DNA from: Planctomycetota bacterium
Lineage (GTDB): Bacteria > Planctomycetota > UBA11346
Direction: 5' to 3'
DNA: 64,000 bases
Assembly (NCBI GenBank): GCA_014193115.1
Contig: BJHQ01000002.1
Span: forward strand, 72,815 to 136,814
Shown here one piece after another: positions 15,826-24,452 of this stretch. Numbering within the stretch: the first letter of the stretch is position 1; each line of letters starts with the position of its first letter. The position numbers and the translations under genes were made by a program. The notes under the pieces are model-generated. The model made no database searches and had not been told where the DNA came from. It worked only from the letters and a program-made list of their open reading frames with translations.

Positions 15826-17030
15826 CGGCTGGATTCCTTGATGGACGGTGCTTCTGGTACGCGCAAGGTCGTCACGGCGGCAGCCTGCCCGGTGACGGTG
15901 ATCCGCCAGTGGCCGCTGGCTTCGGCGGTCAGTTCGATCCAGCCGCCCACCGGCAGGGCCAATGGATCGCAGTCATGGCCGAAATGCAGACCGAACACCG
16001 AAGGCACGCCAAGGCGGTCGGCCCAGCGCTGGGCGATGTCGGCGTGAGTCGGTCCGCTTTGGGCTGGAATTCCGGGCGGAACCGCCAGCGGAAAACCTCC
16101 GAAGACCAGGCCGACGATGCCACGGAAAACGCCGGCGCGATGGAGCTGCTCCAAATCGCGGTCGATCTGATAGGGCTTTTCATCGATATCTTCGAGACAC
16201 AGGACGCACCCGGACAAATCGGGCTGGAACTTGGTGCCACACAAGCCAGCCAGCACCCGCAAGCACGCGGGGAAGGCCGGCCCCGCCGCTCGACCCAGGC
16301 GTAGAACCCTGACGCCGGAAACGTCAAACCTGGGCGAGGCGAGCCCTTGCTCGCCTTGGGCTGGACTGGATTGGGCTGGACTGGGTTGGGTTTGCCTGGG
16401 AGCGCCGAGCGCCAGCTCGGCAGGGTTTTGGCGCGCCAGCTCGGCTGGATTTTGGCGCGCCAGCTCGGCTTGGGTTGGGCTTTCCACTCGGTCTTCTCCA
16501 GGCGAGCTGGGGCTCGCCTCTCCCAGGACCTCGGCGCTCACAGGATCGCCACGCACCGGGCTCACCGCTCCTAGGATCTCGCGTTTCGACGCGGAATTGC
16601 CATATTCCGCGTACTGGCCGGCCAACAACGCGCAGGCCGTTGCCATAGCCCGCGGGCCGTAGGCGGCTGCCGGCATCATGCCGTAGACGCCGCCGCGCTC
16701 GCCAGCGGCCCATCTGGCGGCATGGAGGATGGTGAGGTCGCTGAATCCCACCACCGGCGGCAACCGCGGCAGGTCGTCAAGCAGATGCAGGCAGCCATAG
16801 CCGCCGCGGGCGGCGATCATCAGGTCGTGGCCGGCGGCTTCGCGCAGATCGGCCAGCCGGTCTTCCGCCGGCAGCCAGGCTCCTTGGCCCGGAAACGCGC
16901 GGTCAAGCAGTGGGCTTTCCACCAGAGTGCAGCCGGCAGCGGCAGCCAGACGCTGGGCCGCCTGATGGGCCTGGCCACGGCGTTCAGGCAGGATCGGGTA
17001 GGCAGGAACGCAGAGATAGGCGGTGGGCAC
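15822..17030 (-). CDS. LD-carboxypeptidase-like serine peptidase (S66, LdcA/MccF) with in-frame insertion
   Basis: A GTG start at 17030 (VPTAYLCVPAYPILPERR) gives 402 residues, about 90 more than usual for the family. S66 peptidases cut the L,D bond of peptidoglycan tetrapeptides in the cytoplasm (recycling) or inactivate microcin C-like peptides. The catalytic triad is visible: Ser in VVGFSDLTIL, Glu in VLCLEDIDEKP and His in FGLHFGHDCD; MIAARGGYGCLHLLDDL and LAGLCGTKFQPDLSG also match. The extra length comes from a Pro/Gln/Ser-rich, repetitive stretch (PAELARQNPAELALGAP and neighbours) between the two halves, encoded by a palindromic repeat insertion. All triad residues lie outside it, so the enzyme may still fold. 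The start is divergent from the DUF4388 gene; no strong ribosome site is seen. Confidence 0.8.
   Translation of the reverse strand: MPTAYLCVPAYPILPERRGQAHQAAQRLAAAAGCTLVESPLLDRAFPGQGAWLPAEDRLADLREAAGHDLMIAARGGYGCLHLLDDLPRLPPVVGFSDLTILHAARWAAGERGGVYGMMPAAAYGPRAMATACALLAGQYAEYGNSASKREILGAVSPVRGDPVSAEVLGEASPSSPGEDRVESPTQAELARQNPAELARQNPAELALGAPRQTQPSPAQSSPAQGEQGLASPRFDVSGVRVLRLGRAAGPAFPACLRVLAGLCGTKFQPDLSGCVLCLEDIDEKPYQIDRDLEQLHRAGVFRGIVGLVFGGFPLAVPPGIPAQSGPTHADIAQRWADRLGVPSVFGLHFGHDCDPLALPVGGWIELTAEASGHWRITVTGQAAAVTTLRVPEAPSIKESSR
16332..16527. repeat. Mosaic palindromic repeat inserted in frame in the LD-carboxypeptidase gene
   Basis: About 196 bp, bounded by hairpins GGCGAGGCGAGCCC...GCTCGCC on the left and GGCGAGCTGGGGCTCGCC on the right. 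Inside are a CTGGA/TTGGG slippage run and three copies of a unit containing GCGCGCCAGCTCGGC. The block CGCCGAGCGCCAGCTCGGC also occurs at 58862-59245, outside any gene. The insertion keeps the reading frame and adds about 65 residues to the host protein. Boundaries are approximate. Confidence 0.7.
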
Positions 17031-17127
17031 TGCCGGGGTTTGACGCCGGGATGATCGGCACGGTTCCGGAACGTACCGCCATGCTCCACATTGACGCTTC
17101 CGTTGCCTGGACCTACGGTGCCAGCCC

Positions 17128-20100
17128 ATGGGCTTCGCCGGCAACCTGCGCACGCTCTCGCTGGCGGAGGTCCTCCAGACCCTCAACCGGATCCAGGCCA
17201 CCGGCGTCCTTCGCCTGGTCTCGTCCGATGGCGGTCGGGATGTGATCTTCGACAATGGCGAGATCATCGGCGTGTCCTTCCGGGCTGGCGAGGAACGCCA
17301 GGCCCTGCTCCGCCGCCTGATCCTCGAAAACGTGATCAATGCCGAAGATGCCGCGAGCATCTCGGGCGATGGCCGCGACACCGGGATCGTCCAGTCCCTG
17401 GTCGAAGCTGGCGTGGTCAAAGGCAGCGATGTCGATGATGCCCGCCAGCGCCAGGCCCTTGATGAGCTCTATAACCTGACCACGTGGGATTACGCCGACT
17501 TCGTCTTCCACGATGCCGGTCCCGAAGCGGCTGAGATCAACGACCTCGTCGACCACGCCCGGCAGCGTCCGTTGCAGGTCACGGTCAACTCGCTGCTGAT
17601 GGAATCGGCCAGGCGCAGCGACGAGTGGTTGCGCCTGAAAGAGGTCATCGCCGATGACGACGTGGTTCTCGGTCCGGCCGAAGGTTCCGAGGCGGAACTG
17701 AAAAAGGCCGCGGCGGACTATCCCGGTTCGGCGGTGGTGCCGCTTGTCGATGCGGTGCGCACCGTCGGCGACATCATCCTGGCCAGCGTCGCCACCCGGC
17801 TTGATGTCTACACCACCCTCACCGAACTGCTCAACAGCCGGCTGATCGTCACCCTCAGCCGCGAAGATCTCTGCTTCCACGGCGACTACCTGATCGAACG
17901 TCAGGACTTCAGCCGGGCGGCGATGGTCTTCCGCCGGGCACTGGTCGAGGATCCGACCGACGTCGAGACCACCAAGAAGCTGGCCAGCTGCCTGGAGCGC
18001 TTGGGCGACAATCCAACTGCCGCCCGCTGCCACGCCCAGCTCGCTATCGCGCTGCTCGCTGAGAACCATGCGGACCAGGCCTCGCACCACGCCAGCAAGG
18101 CGGTCGAGCTCACCCCCGACGATCCGCAACTGCGCCTGACCTTGGTCCGCTGCCTGCTCGGCACCCAGGACACGCCCGGCGCGGTGGCGGAGCTGAAGAA
18201 GCTCGCCGGGCGCTACATTGAGCTCGGCCAGCTCGAAGACGCCCGTGGCACCTGCCTGAAGATCATCGAGCTGGACGGCGCCGATGAGGACGCCAGGCGA
18301 GAACTGGCCCGGATCTACAGCCAGGCCGACGACGATCCGTCGAGCGAGGACGTGGTCGTCTGCGTCTCGTGCGGCCACGTCAACCACCGCGAGGCCGCCA
18401 ACTGCGCCCAGTGCAAGGCGGCGCTGCACCTGACTTGCATCAATTGCGGGCGGGTGGTCGGGGTGTCCGATCGCATCTGCATTTTCTGCGGTGCCAATCC
18501 GCACATCCACAAAGGTAAGCTGGCAGCAAACCGCCGGGCCCCCGGAGGCAGTCCCGCGACCTCGCGGATCGTCGGCCGGGCTCCGCGCAAGGTCGAGGCG
18601 AAATCCACCAGCCGGGCCTCGGCCCAGACCATCACCGAGGATCCGGATCCCGGTGACCAACCCGACGCCGAGGTCGGCCAGGGCTCGACGGTCCAGCGCT
18701 GGCGCAACCAGCTCGAAGAGCACATCGCCAAGGGCCAGCAGTCCGAACTCGATGGAAAATGGGAACAGGCCCTCGGCCATTGGCAGGCCGTGGCCAAGAT
18801 CCAGCCCGAGAGCCCGGAGCTTCAGCAGCACATCCGCGAGCTGGAGCAGCGCATCCAGGATGAGTTCGTCGAATCCGAGATCGAGCGTGGCCATCGGCTG
18901 AAGCGCATCCGCCGGTTCTGGGGCGCCACCAAGGCGTATCGCAACGCCCTGCAAGGGATGGCCAGCGACGATCCCCGGGCCCAGCGCCTGGTGGCGGTGC
19001 TGCGCAGCACCCAGGCCCAGCAGCAGCGGATCATGGTGATCTATGCCGCCGGGGTGCTGATCCTGCTCGCCGGCGCCTGGGTGGCGATCCACCCTTACCT
19101 GGCGATCGGCCGATTGCGCACCGACGCCGCCCAGGTCACCAAGCAGGTCCAGGGCGCCAGCCACAGCATCTCGGCCCTGCGCGGAGTGCTCGACGACATC
19201 CAGGAAATCCAGAAACGAGCCAAGGACATTCCGCGTTCGCAGCGCGCTGAAGCGACCTCGATCGCAGTCCAGCTCGAGGCCGACTACAAGATCGCCACCC
19301 AGGGGATCTTCATGCGTCAGCTCAAGGAGATCGACGCGCTGCTTGAAAAGGAGAACGTCGGCAGCGCCGCCAGCGCGATCGACGCCTTCAAGTCCGATTT
19401 TCCGGATTTCGCCTCGTCCCAGCGCATGACCAGCCTGGCCGAACAGCTCAACAAGATCCGTGATTCGCAGAAATCGCTGAACCAGCAGCTGGCCGAAGCC
19501 CCGGTGAAGCTCAAGGCAGCAATCGACCTGGAATCAGCCAAACGGCTCAGCGAATCGCTGGCGGCCTACAGGTTGCTTACCGCGTCGGTCAGCGCCGAAG
19601 TCACCGCCAAGGCCAAGGACGGCATCGCCCGGCTCGAAGCTCAGGAAAAAGAGTTCCGCGTCGCCTGGGACCGCGCCGCCGAGATCGAATCCGGCGACCT
19701 GACCAAGGCGGTTGCGGCGTGGTCGGGACTTGAATCCCGGGCCGCACTGTGGAATCGCGGCGACGAATTGGCTGCGCGGAAAAAACGCGTGGCCGATCAG
19801 CTGGCGGCCAGCGAAAATGATTATCGCGCACTGGGCGAAGCCCCAGATGTGCCCACCTTGGAAGCCTTCCTCACGGCGCATCCCAGCACGCCGCAGACTC
19901 CCTTGGTCAAATCCCGCCTGGAATCCGCTCGCCGGGCTCGCGACACCCGGGACCAGGCGATGGCGTCGTACCGCCAGATGCTGGACGAACGTCAGTTCGA
20001 ACGGGCCTGGAACCGCGCCCGCGAACTCCATTCGATCTACGGCAAGGCCGCGGTCGAGGCCGGGATCAAACTGCCCCTGGTGGTCGAAAGCCAACCATCG

Positions 20101-21264
20101 GGAGCGGCGGTGGTCCTTGATGGCGCCGAAATCGGTCGGACGCCCTTCGTGGTCACCACCCTGCCCGGCAGCACGGCCAAACTGACGGTGCGCAGCGCCG
20201 GCTACCAGCCGTCAGAACGCCTCATGTCCGATCTGTCGGCATCCTGGAGGTGGACCGTCGCCATGACCCGCGAAGTGCGCTGGCAAGTCGAACTCGGCAA
20301 GCCCTGCAACCTGCTCGCGATGCTCGGCGATGGGCGGCTGATGGCCGGCGCCGGTGACAATCTGATCCAGCTCGATGGCCGCGGCGGAGTCACCTGGCGC
20401 ACCGGGTTCGCCGGCGAGGACCTGGTCGAAGGCTCCAACGCGACCATCCTGCATGCACCGGTACTGCTGCCTGATGGCCAGCTGCTGCTCGGCGTGCCCG
20501 GGCATGATGCGGTCGTGCTGTCGCGCTCTGGACAGGTGGCCATGCGCTGGAAGACCCAGAGCGCCGTGCGCGGACGGCCGCTGGCCTATGTCAATGACGC
20601 CTTCGGAGTCAGCCCGCGAGTCGCCTTCGCCGCCGAGGCAGTGTACAGCGGTGATCCGGCAAAAGACCCGAATTTCCGCATCCCATTGCCGTCTCCGGCG
20701 CTGTGCGGGCCCCTCGCGATCCCCGCCGGCATCGACCAGATCCTGGTGGTCGGGACCCTGGCTGGCACGCTGATCGGGATCGAGGAATCGAGCCGCAAAC
20801 TGCTCTGGACCCTCGACCTGCGGGCCACCGACATCGGCCAGCTCCATCCGGTCGGAACCAATTCGGCGGTGGCGCTGCTCGACGGCAGCCGGCTGGTCCG
20901 GGTGTCGTTCTCGACCACCGAGGCGGCGCCGCGCTGGAGCCAATCCCTGGCCGACGCCGCGGTCGGAGAACCGGCCATCGCCGGTGGCGTAGTCTATCTG
21001 TCGGTATCGCGGCAGGTGGTCCGCGTCGGCATCGAAGGTGCCCTGGCGCCGTCGCTCTCGCTCCCGGCGCAGGCCTCGTGCAGCCCGGCTGCGGCCGACG
21101 ATCTGGTCGCCGTCGGCTGCAAGGATGGCAGCCTGGTCATCTTCCAGGCCGGAAAGCCGTTCTGGACGACGCCCTGCGGTTCGCCCCCGACCTCGCTGAT
21201 CATCGTCAAAGGGATGGTCATAGCTGGCCTGGAAAACGGCCGGGTGCTGGCCTTCCCCCTGTGA
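17128..21264 (+). CDS. DUF4388 / TPR / zinc-ribbon / PEGA / PQQ-propeller membrane chimera
   Basis: The 1378-residue protein begins MGFAGNLRTLSLAEVLQTLN, a DUF4388 (PATAN-like) domain over the first 110 residues or so. TPR repeats follow (about 250-400), then a pair of zinc ribbons at about 411-455 (CVSCGH...CAQCK, CINCGR...CIFCGA). A single transmembrane helix lies near 633-660 (YAAGVLILLAGAWVAIHPYL), then a long coiled coil, a PEGA domain near 985-1035 (SQPSGAAVVLDGAEIGRTPF) and a C-terminal propeller with PQQ-like blades to the end. One transmembrane helix puts the N-terminal half in the cytoplasm and the PEGA/propeller outside, in keeping with the distribution of these domains. It may couple an internal signal or protein-interaction module to the envelope. 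It is transcribed away from the LD-carboxypeptidase and convergent with the cytochrome operon. No ribosome site is obvious. Confidence 0.8.
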   Translation: MGFAGNLRTLSLAEVLQTLNRIQATGVLRLVSSDGGRDVIFDNGEIIGVSFRAGEERQALLRRLILENVINAEDAASISGDGRDTGIVQSLVEAGVVKGSDVDDARQRQALDELYNLTTWDYADFVFHDAGPEAAEINDLVDHARQRPLQVTVNSLLMESARRSDEWLRLKEVIADDDVVLGPAEGSEAELKKAAADYPGSAVVPLVDAVRTVGDIILASVATRLDVYTTLTELLNSRLIVTLSREDLCFHGDYLIERQDFSRAAMVFRRALVEDPTDVETTKKLASCLERLGDNPTAARCHAQLAIALLAENHADQASHHASKAVELTPDDPQLRLTLVRCLLGTQDTPGAVAELKKLAGRYIELGQLEDARGTCLKIIELDGADEDARRELARIYSQADDDPSSEDVVVCVSCGHVNHREAANCAQCKAALHLTCINCGRVVGVSDRICIFCGANPHIHKGKLAANRRAPGGSPATSRIVGRAPRKVEAKSTSRASAQTITEDPDPGDQPDAEVGQGSTVQRWRNQLEEHIAKGQQSELDGKWEQALGHWQAVAKIQPESPELQQHIRELEQRIQDEFVESEIERGHRLKRIRRFWGATKAYRNALQGMASDDPRAQRLVAVLRSTQAQQQRIMVIYAAGVLILLAGAWVAIHPYLAIGRLRTDAAQVTKQVQGASHSISALRGVLDDIQEIQKRAKDIPRSQRAEATSIAVQLEADYKIATQGIFMRQLKEIDALLEKENVGSAASAIDAFKSDFPDFASSQRMTSLAEQLNKIRDSQKSLNQQLAEAPVKLKAAIDLESAKRLSESLAAYRLLTASVSAEVTAKAKDGIARLEAQEKEFRVAWDRAAEIESGDLTKAVAAWSGLESRAALWNRGDELAARKKRVADQLAASENDYRALGEAPDVPTLEAFLTAHPSTPQTPLVKSRLESARRARDTRDQAMASYRQMLDERQFERAWNRARELHSIYGKAAVEAGIKLPLVVESQPSGAAVVLDGAEIGRTPFVVTTLPGSTAKLTVRSAGYQPSERLMSDLSASWRWTVAMTREVRWQVELGKPCNLLAMLGDGRLMAGAGDNLIQLDGRGGVTWRTGFAGEDLVEGSNATILHAPVLLPDGQLLLGVPGHDAVVLSRSGQVAMRWKTQSAVRGRPLAYVNDAFGVSPRVAFAAEAVYSGDPAKDPNFRIPLPSPALCGPLAIPAGIDQILVVGTLAGTLIGIEESSRKLLWTLDLRATDIGQLHPVGTNSAVALLDGSRLVRVSFSTTEAAPRWSQSLADAAVGEPAIAGGVVYLSVSRQVVRVGIEGALAPSLSLPAQASCSPAAADDLVAVGCKDGSLVIFQAGKPFWTTPCGSPPTSLIIVKGMVIAGLENGRVLAFPL

Positions 21265-21309
21265 GCCGTCAGGCCGCGGAACGACGGTCAGGTACCTGTG
21301 CCGTCCGGG

Positions 21310-22422
21310 CTATCGCGGCGCCATCGCGGTGATCCATTCGCGCAGTACCGCGATCGCCTGGTCATCGACCACGACGCTGGCGAGCGGAGGCATCCGCTCG
21401 CCCGGCGTGGTCGAGGCGATCCGCTTGTAGAGCAGGGAAAGTTCCGGCCGCCCGGGAGTGATCAGCGGCATCCCGGCATCGGGTCGGACCGGGATGGCGT
21501 TGACCAGTCCAGCCTCGGACAAGGCGCGGATGAACCGCACATCGAACTGGGCCGGCGTCCCTCCAGGCAGATGGCAATGCGAACAATTGCTCGCCAGATA
21601 GGACCGCGCCCGGACATCGAGGCTGGCTTTGGCATCGTGCAGATCGGCCAGAGGCGTGATCGCGCCCAGCTGGGCAGCCGTTGGCGACGCGGCGAATAGT
21701 CCGGAGTCGCGCAGCCGTTCGATCTGATCGCTGCCGCCCACCGTCCGCCGCAGTTGTGCGCTGGTCAGGCCGATCACGCCGCCGTTCAGAGAGGTATGGC
21801 ACTGGGCGCAATCCTGGCGCCCCGGGAATCCCCAGGCCACCTGATGCCCGTCGCGGCCAGGAACGGTCACGACCTCGGTGGCATCGACCCGGGCCGCATC
21901 GGTCCGGGCGGCATTCCAGACATAAGTCGCTCCAACGATGCTGGCGGCGGTCGTCGAGGGCGCTTCGACCACCAGCACCCGGGTTTCCAGACGGCGCCGG
22001 GAATCCGGAGAAACCAAGTCAAAATGCTTGATGAACAAGGTTCCGATCGGGAAATCCCACGGACCTTCAGCGCGGTAGCCGATCCGTCCACCAGGCGGCA
22101 GCAGGAACCAGCGGAACTTGTCGGCGCCATCGGACCACAGCGGGCTGTTGACCTCGTACGCGACCATCGCGGCTGCCGGACGCAGGGACGACAGGTCGGC
22201 GAAAACACCGAGTTGCGACAATAACGGAGGTAATTGCCTGGCGCTGTTCAACGTCTTAGATTCGGCCGCGGCAAGCGTTGGCCAGATCAGCAGGAACAGG
22301 AGGAGTGTCGGCCGGAGCCATCCACACCATGGCGATTTTCCATCGGGCATACGATTATCTGTGTTTTTCCAGGATGTCTTGCTCACTGCGATCTGGTCAG
22401 CGATGGCATACTCCTGGTTCAT
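21310..22422 (-). CDS. Diheme c-type cytochrome, SO_2930-like family
   Basis: The 370-residue product has a membrane/export segment (LLLFLLIWPTLAAAES) and two haem motifs: CAQCH near residue 204 and CSHCH near 280. The layout (YEVNSPLWSDGADKFRWFLLP, VGATYVWN, NCSHCHLPGGTP, GERMPPLASVVVDDQAI) matches the SO_2930-type diheme cytochromes (TIGR03806), known in several phyla but with no assigned reaction. The ATG at 22422 overlaps the stop of the tetraheme gene (ATGA), which favours this start even though it leaves a long N-terminal extension; an internal ATG at 22350 (MPDGKSPWCG) gives a more normal signal peptide. It is probably periplasmic and an electron-transfer partner of the tetraheme protein encoded just upstream. 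Confidence 0.8.
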   Translation of the reverse strand: MNQEYAIADQIAVSKTSWKNTDNRMPDGKSPWCGWLRPTLLLFLLIWPTLAAAESKTLNSARQLPPLLSQLGVFADLSSLRPAAAMVAYEVNSPLWSDGADKFRWFLLPPGGRIGYRAEGPWDFPIGTLFIKHFDLVSPDSRRRLETRVLVVEAPSTTAASIVGATYVWNAARTDAARVDATEVVTVPGRDGHQVAWGFPGRQDCAQCHTSLNGGVIGLTSAQLRRTVGGSDQIERLRDSGLFAASPTAAQLGAITPLADLHDAKASLDVRARSYLASNCSHCHLPGGTPAQFDVRFIRALSEAGLVNAIPVRPDAGMPLITPGRPELSLLYKRIASTTPGERMPPLASVVVDDQAIAVLREWITAMAPR

Positions 22423-24251
22423 GGCCCGACCTTTGGCAGGGCGATCGGTTCAGGGGTCAGGATCCATGCGGCGATCTGGCGCAGGTCGTCAACCGCCAGG
22501 CCCATGGGGGGCATGATCGGATAGTCGGCACGCCGCCGACCAGGATGGGCCGCCCACGCCGCTATTCCGTCCGCATCGCCTGGATACAGGCTGCGCACCT
22601 CGATCAGGCTCGGACCGATCCGCCGGCTGTCCGGAGCGTGGCAATGCCCGCAGTGATGGCTGAACAAGGCGCGTCCCCGGGTCAGGTCGAGGCGCGGCGG
22701 CAGGCCGCGGGCGAAGGCCGACAGCGCGGCAAGATCGATTCCGCCCAGGCCGGTGAGCAGTCCCGCCGGCATCACCGATCCATCCATCACAGCCACCGCT
22801 GTTTCGGGGACCGCTGGCAGCGGCACAACCCCGGCTTCGGTGGCGATGGACAAGGGGCCTGGAAGACGTTCTCCGACCAAAACCCGGCCATCAGCAGCGC
22901 GTACGCACACCAACCGCCCGGCCCGTGTGGCTCCCGGTTCGAGCAGGCGTCTGGCCACAGCCGGCAAATCGGCCCATTCCAAGCTGGCGAAGGCTGGCGC
23001 CGATCCGGCGCGGTCCACGGCATCGGAGCCCGGACCCGCGTGGCAGGCGGCGCAGCGCCCTCGGAACACCGTGGCGCCGCGCGCCGAATCCGGCGGCATC
23101 GCCCCAGGAAGCGTTGCGACTTCAACCAGAATCCGCCAGCGAGCGATTTCGGCGGCAGGGTCGGCGGCCGGTCCCGGCAGATCGCCGCCCGAGGCAGCAA
23201 GCAGGGCGAGCCGGGCAGCGATGGCCGGATTTTGGTGGGCATTGAGCTGACGGACCAGCCCGGCGCTGAGCAGATGGCGAGGAACCAGGCCTTCGGCGCA
23301 GGCTCTCAGCAGCTCAAGCGCAGTAGAGGCCCGGGCCGCAAGCAGCACTGCCGCCGCCCGTTGCGCCGGCTCCGGCAGTATCCGCCAACCGGCGAGCAAT
23401 GGCTGTGGATCAGGTTTCGTGGGTATCGCCATGGCGGCGCGCAGCGCCACCTCGGCGGGCACCCCTGATCCCGGATCGGCGATGTACTGCTGCAATTCAG
23501 CGACCTCGCCTGATCCGGTCCGGGCCATCGCCTCCACCTTGGCTAGCGGTCCAGCGGAAGGAGCAGGTTCTGGCTCGGCAAAAATTTTGGTTCTGCAGAT
23601 GAAGGCGATGACATCGGTCACATCACGCTCGTCTGCCAGCAAACCGGCATAGAACGCCATCGTTTGGGCTTCTGGATCGCTGCCCTCGCCACCCCGTCGG
23701 CGCTGGCGATAGGTGAGCATCTGCGCCGCCAGATACCAGCTGTGCTGATGATTGAGCCGGGCCATGTGGAAACCCGGCATTCCTTCGCCCCGGGAGCCGT
23801 GGCAGACCGCGCAGCCCCGGGCATAGAGATCCTCTCCGCGCTGGCGATCGCCCAGCAGCCGATGAGGCATTTCAGTGACTGGAAAGCCCGCGATGGCACG
23901 CAGGGCGGCATCGATGCCGGCGGCGTCGAGGGCCTTGGCCATCGCGACCATCGCCTGGGCGTTGGCGTTCCCAGCCGGAACCGGCCGCGTTCCAGAGCGA
24001 AAGGCCTCCAGCTGTTTGCGCAGATAGACCGAGTCTTGTCCAGCCAGGCGCGGCCCACTGGTCTTTTCCATCCCTTCGCCGGCGGCGCCGTGGCAGCTGG
24101 CGCAACCCTGCCAGACAGGATTCGCTGGAAATGCCGGTGCGGGAAGAGCCTTCAGGGCTTCCGCTGATTCGACCGACACGGCGGTGACCGCGATCATCAC
24201 CGCAAAACCCCTCATCAAAGCCGATACCCACCGCACCAGCGATCGTGACAT
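22419..24251 (-). CDS. Tetraheme c-type cytochrome
   Basis: The 610-residue protein begins with a signal peptide (MSRSLVRWVSALMRGFAVMI, ending near SVESAEA). Four CXXCH haem motifs are visible: CASCH at residue 50, CAVCH at 147, CAACH near 400 and CGHCH near 530. The first two lie in paired class I cytochrome c domains of the c4 type (GCASCHGAAGEGM, GCAVCHGSRGEGM), each with distal methionines available. The middle (about 230-390) is Ala/Leu-rich and predicted helical, possibly HEAT-like. The C-terminal two haems sit in separate cytochrome domains. It should be periplasmic, carrying electrons to an oxidase or to the diheme protein of the next, overlapping gene. Expression conditions are unknown. 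Confidence 0.82.
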   Translation of the reverse strand: MSRSLVRWVSALMRGFAVMIAVTAVSVESAEALKALPAPAFPANPVWQGCASCHGAAGEGMEKTSGPRLAGQDSVYLRKQLEAFRSGTRPVPAGNANAQAMVAMAKALDAAGIDAALRAIAGFPVTEMPHRLLGDRQRGEDLYARGCAVCHGSRGEGMPGFHMARLNHQHSWYLAAQMLTYRQRRRGGEGSDPEAQTMAFYAGLLADERDVTDVIAFICRTKIFAEPEPAPSAGPLAKVEAMARTGSGEVAELQQYIADPGSGVPAEVALRAAMAIPTKPDPQPLLAGWRILPEPAQRAAAVLLAARASTALELLRACAEGLVPRHLLSAGLVRQLNAHQNPAIAARLALLAASGGDLPGPAADPAAEIARWRILVEVATLPGAMPPDSARGATVFRGRCAACHAGPGSDAVDRAGSAPAFASLEWADLPAVARRLLEPGATRAGRLVCVRAADGRVLVGERLPGPLSIATEAGVVPLPAVPETAVAVMDGSVMPAGLLTGLGGIDLAALSAFARGLPPRLDLTRGRALFSHHCGHCHAPDSRRIGPSLIEVRSLYPGDADGIAAWAAHPGRRRADYPIMPPMGLAVDDLRQIAAWILTPEPIALPKVGP

Positions 24252-24452
24252 AGGTCACTATTCTCATCATTTCTTCCCAATCAGCAACCGTCGCGCAGCC
24301 CTGTTCGAAACCGGTCTCAGACTTCGTCCGTGCTGAATCCAGAGATTCCTGTCGTTGACACCGATCTTTCCGCCAGCCGCGAACAGACATCAGAAGGCGC
24401 ACCAGTCGGGTTCAGCTTCGGGAACTGAACCTCGCTGTCAGTGTTCGAAAAT

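Noticed and set aside
24252..24452. Hairpin GTTCAG...CTGAAC near 24410 as a terminator or tRNA-like element
   Set aside because: The stem is short and no T-run or tRNA arms follow; it may mark the end of the GH42 gene but is not strong enough to call.
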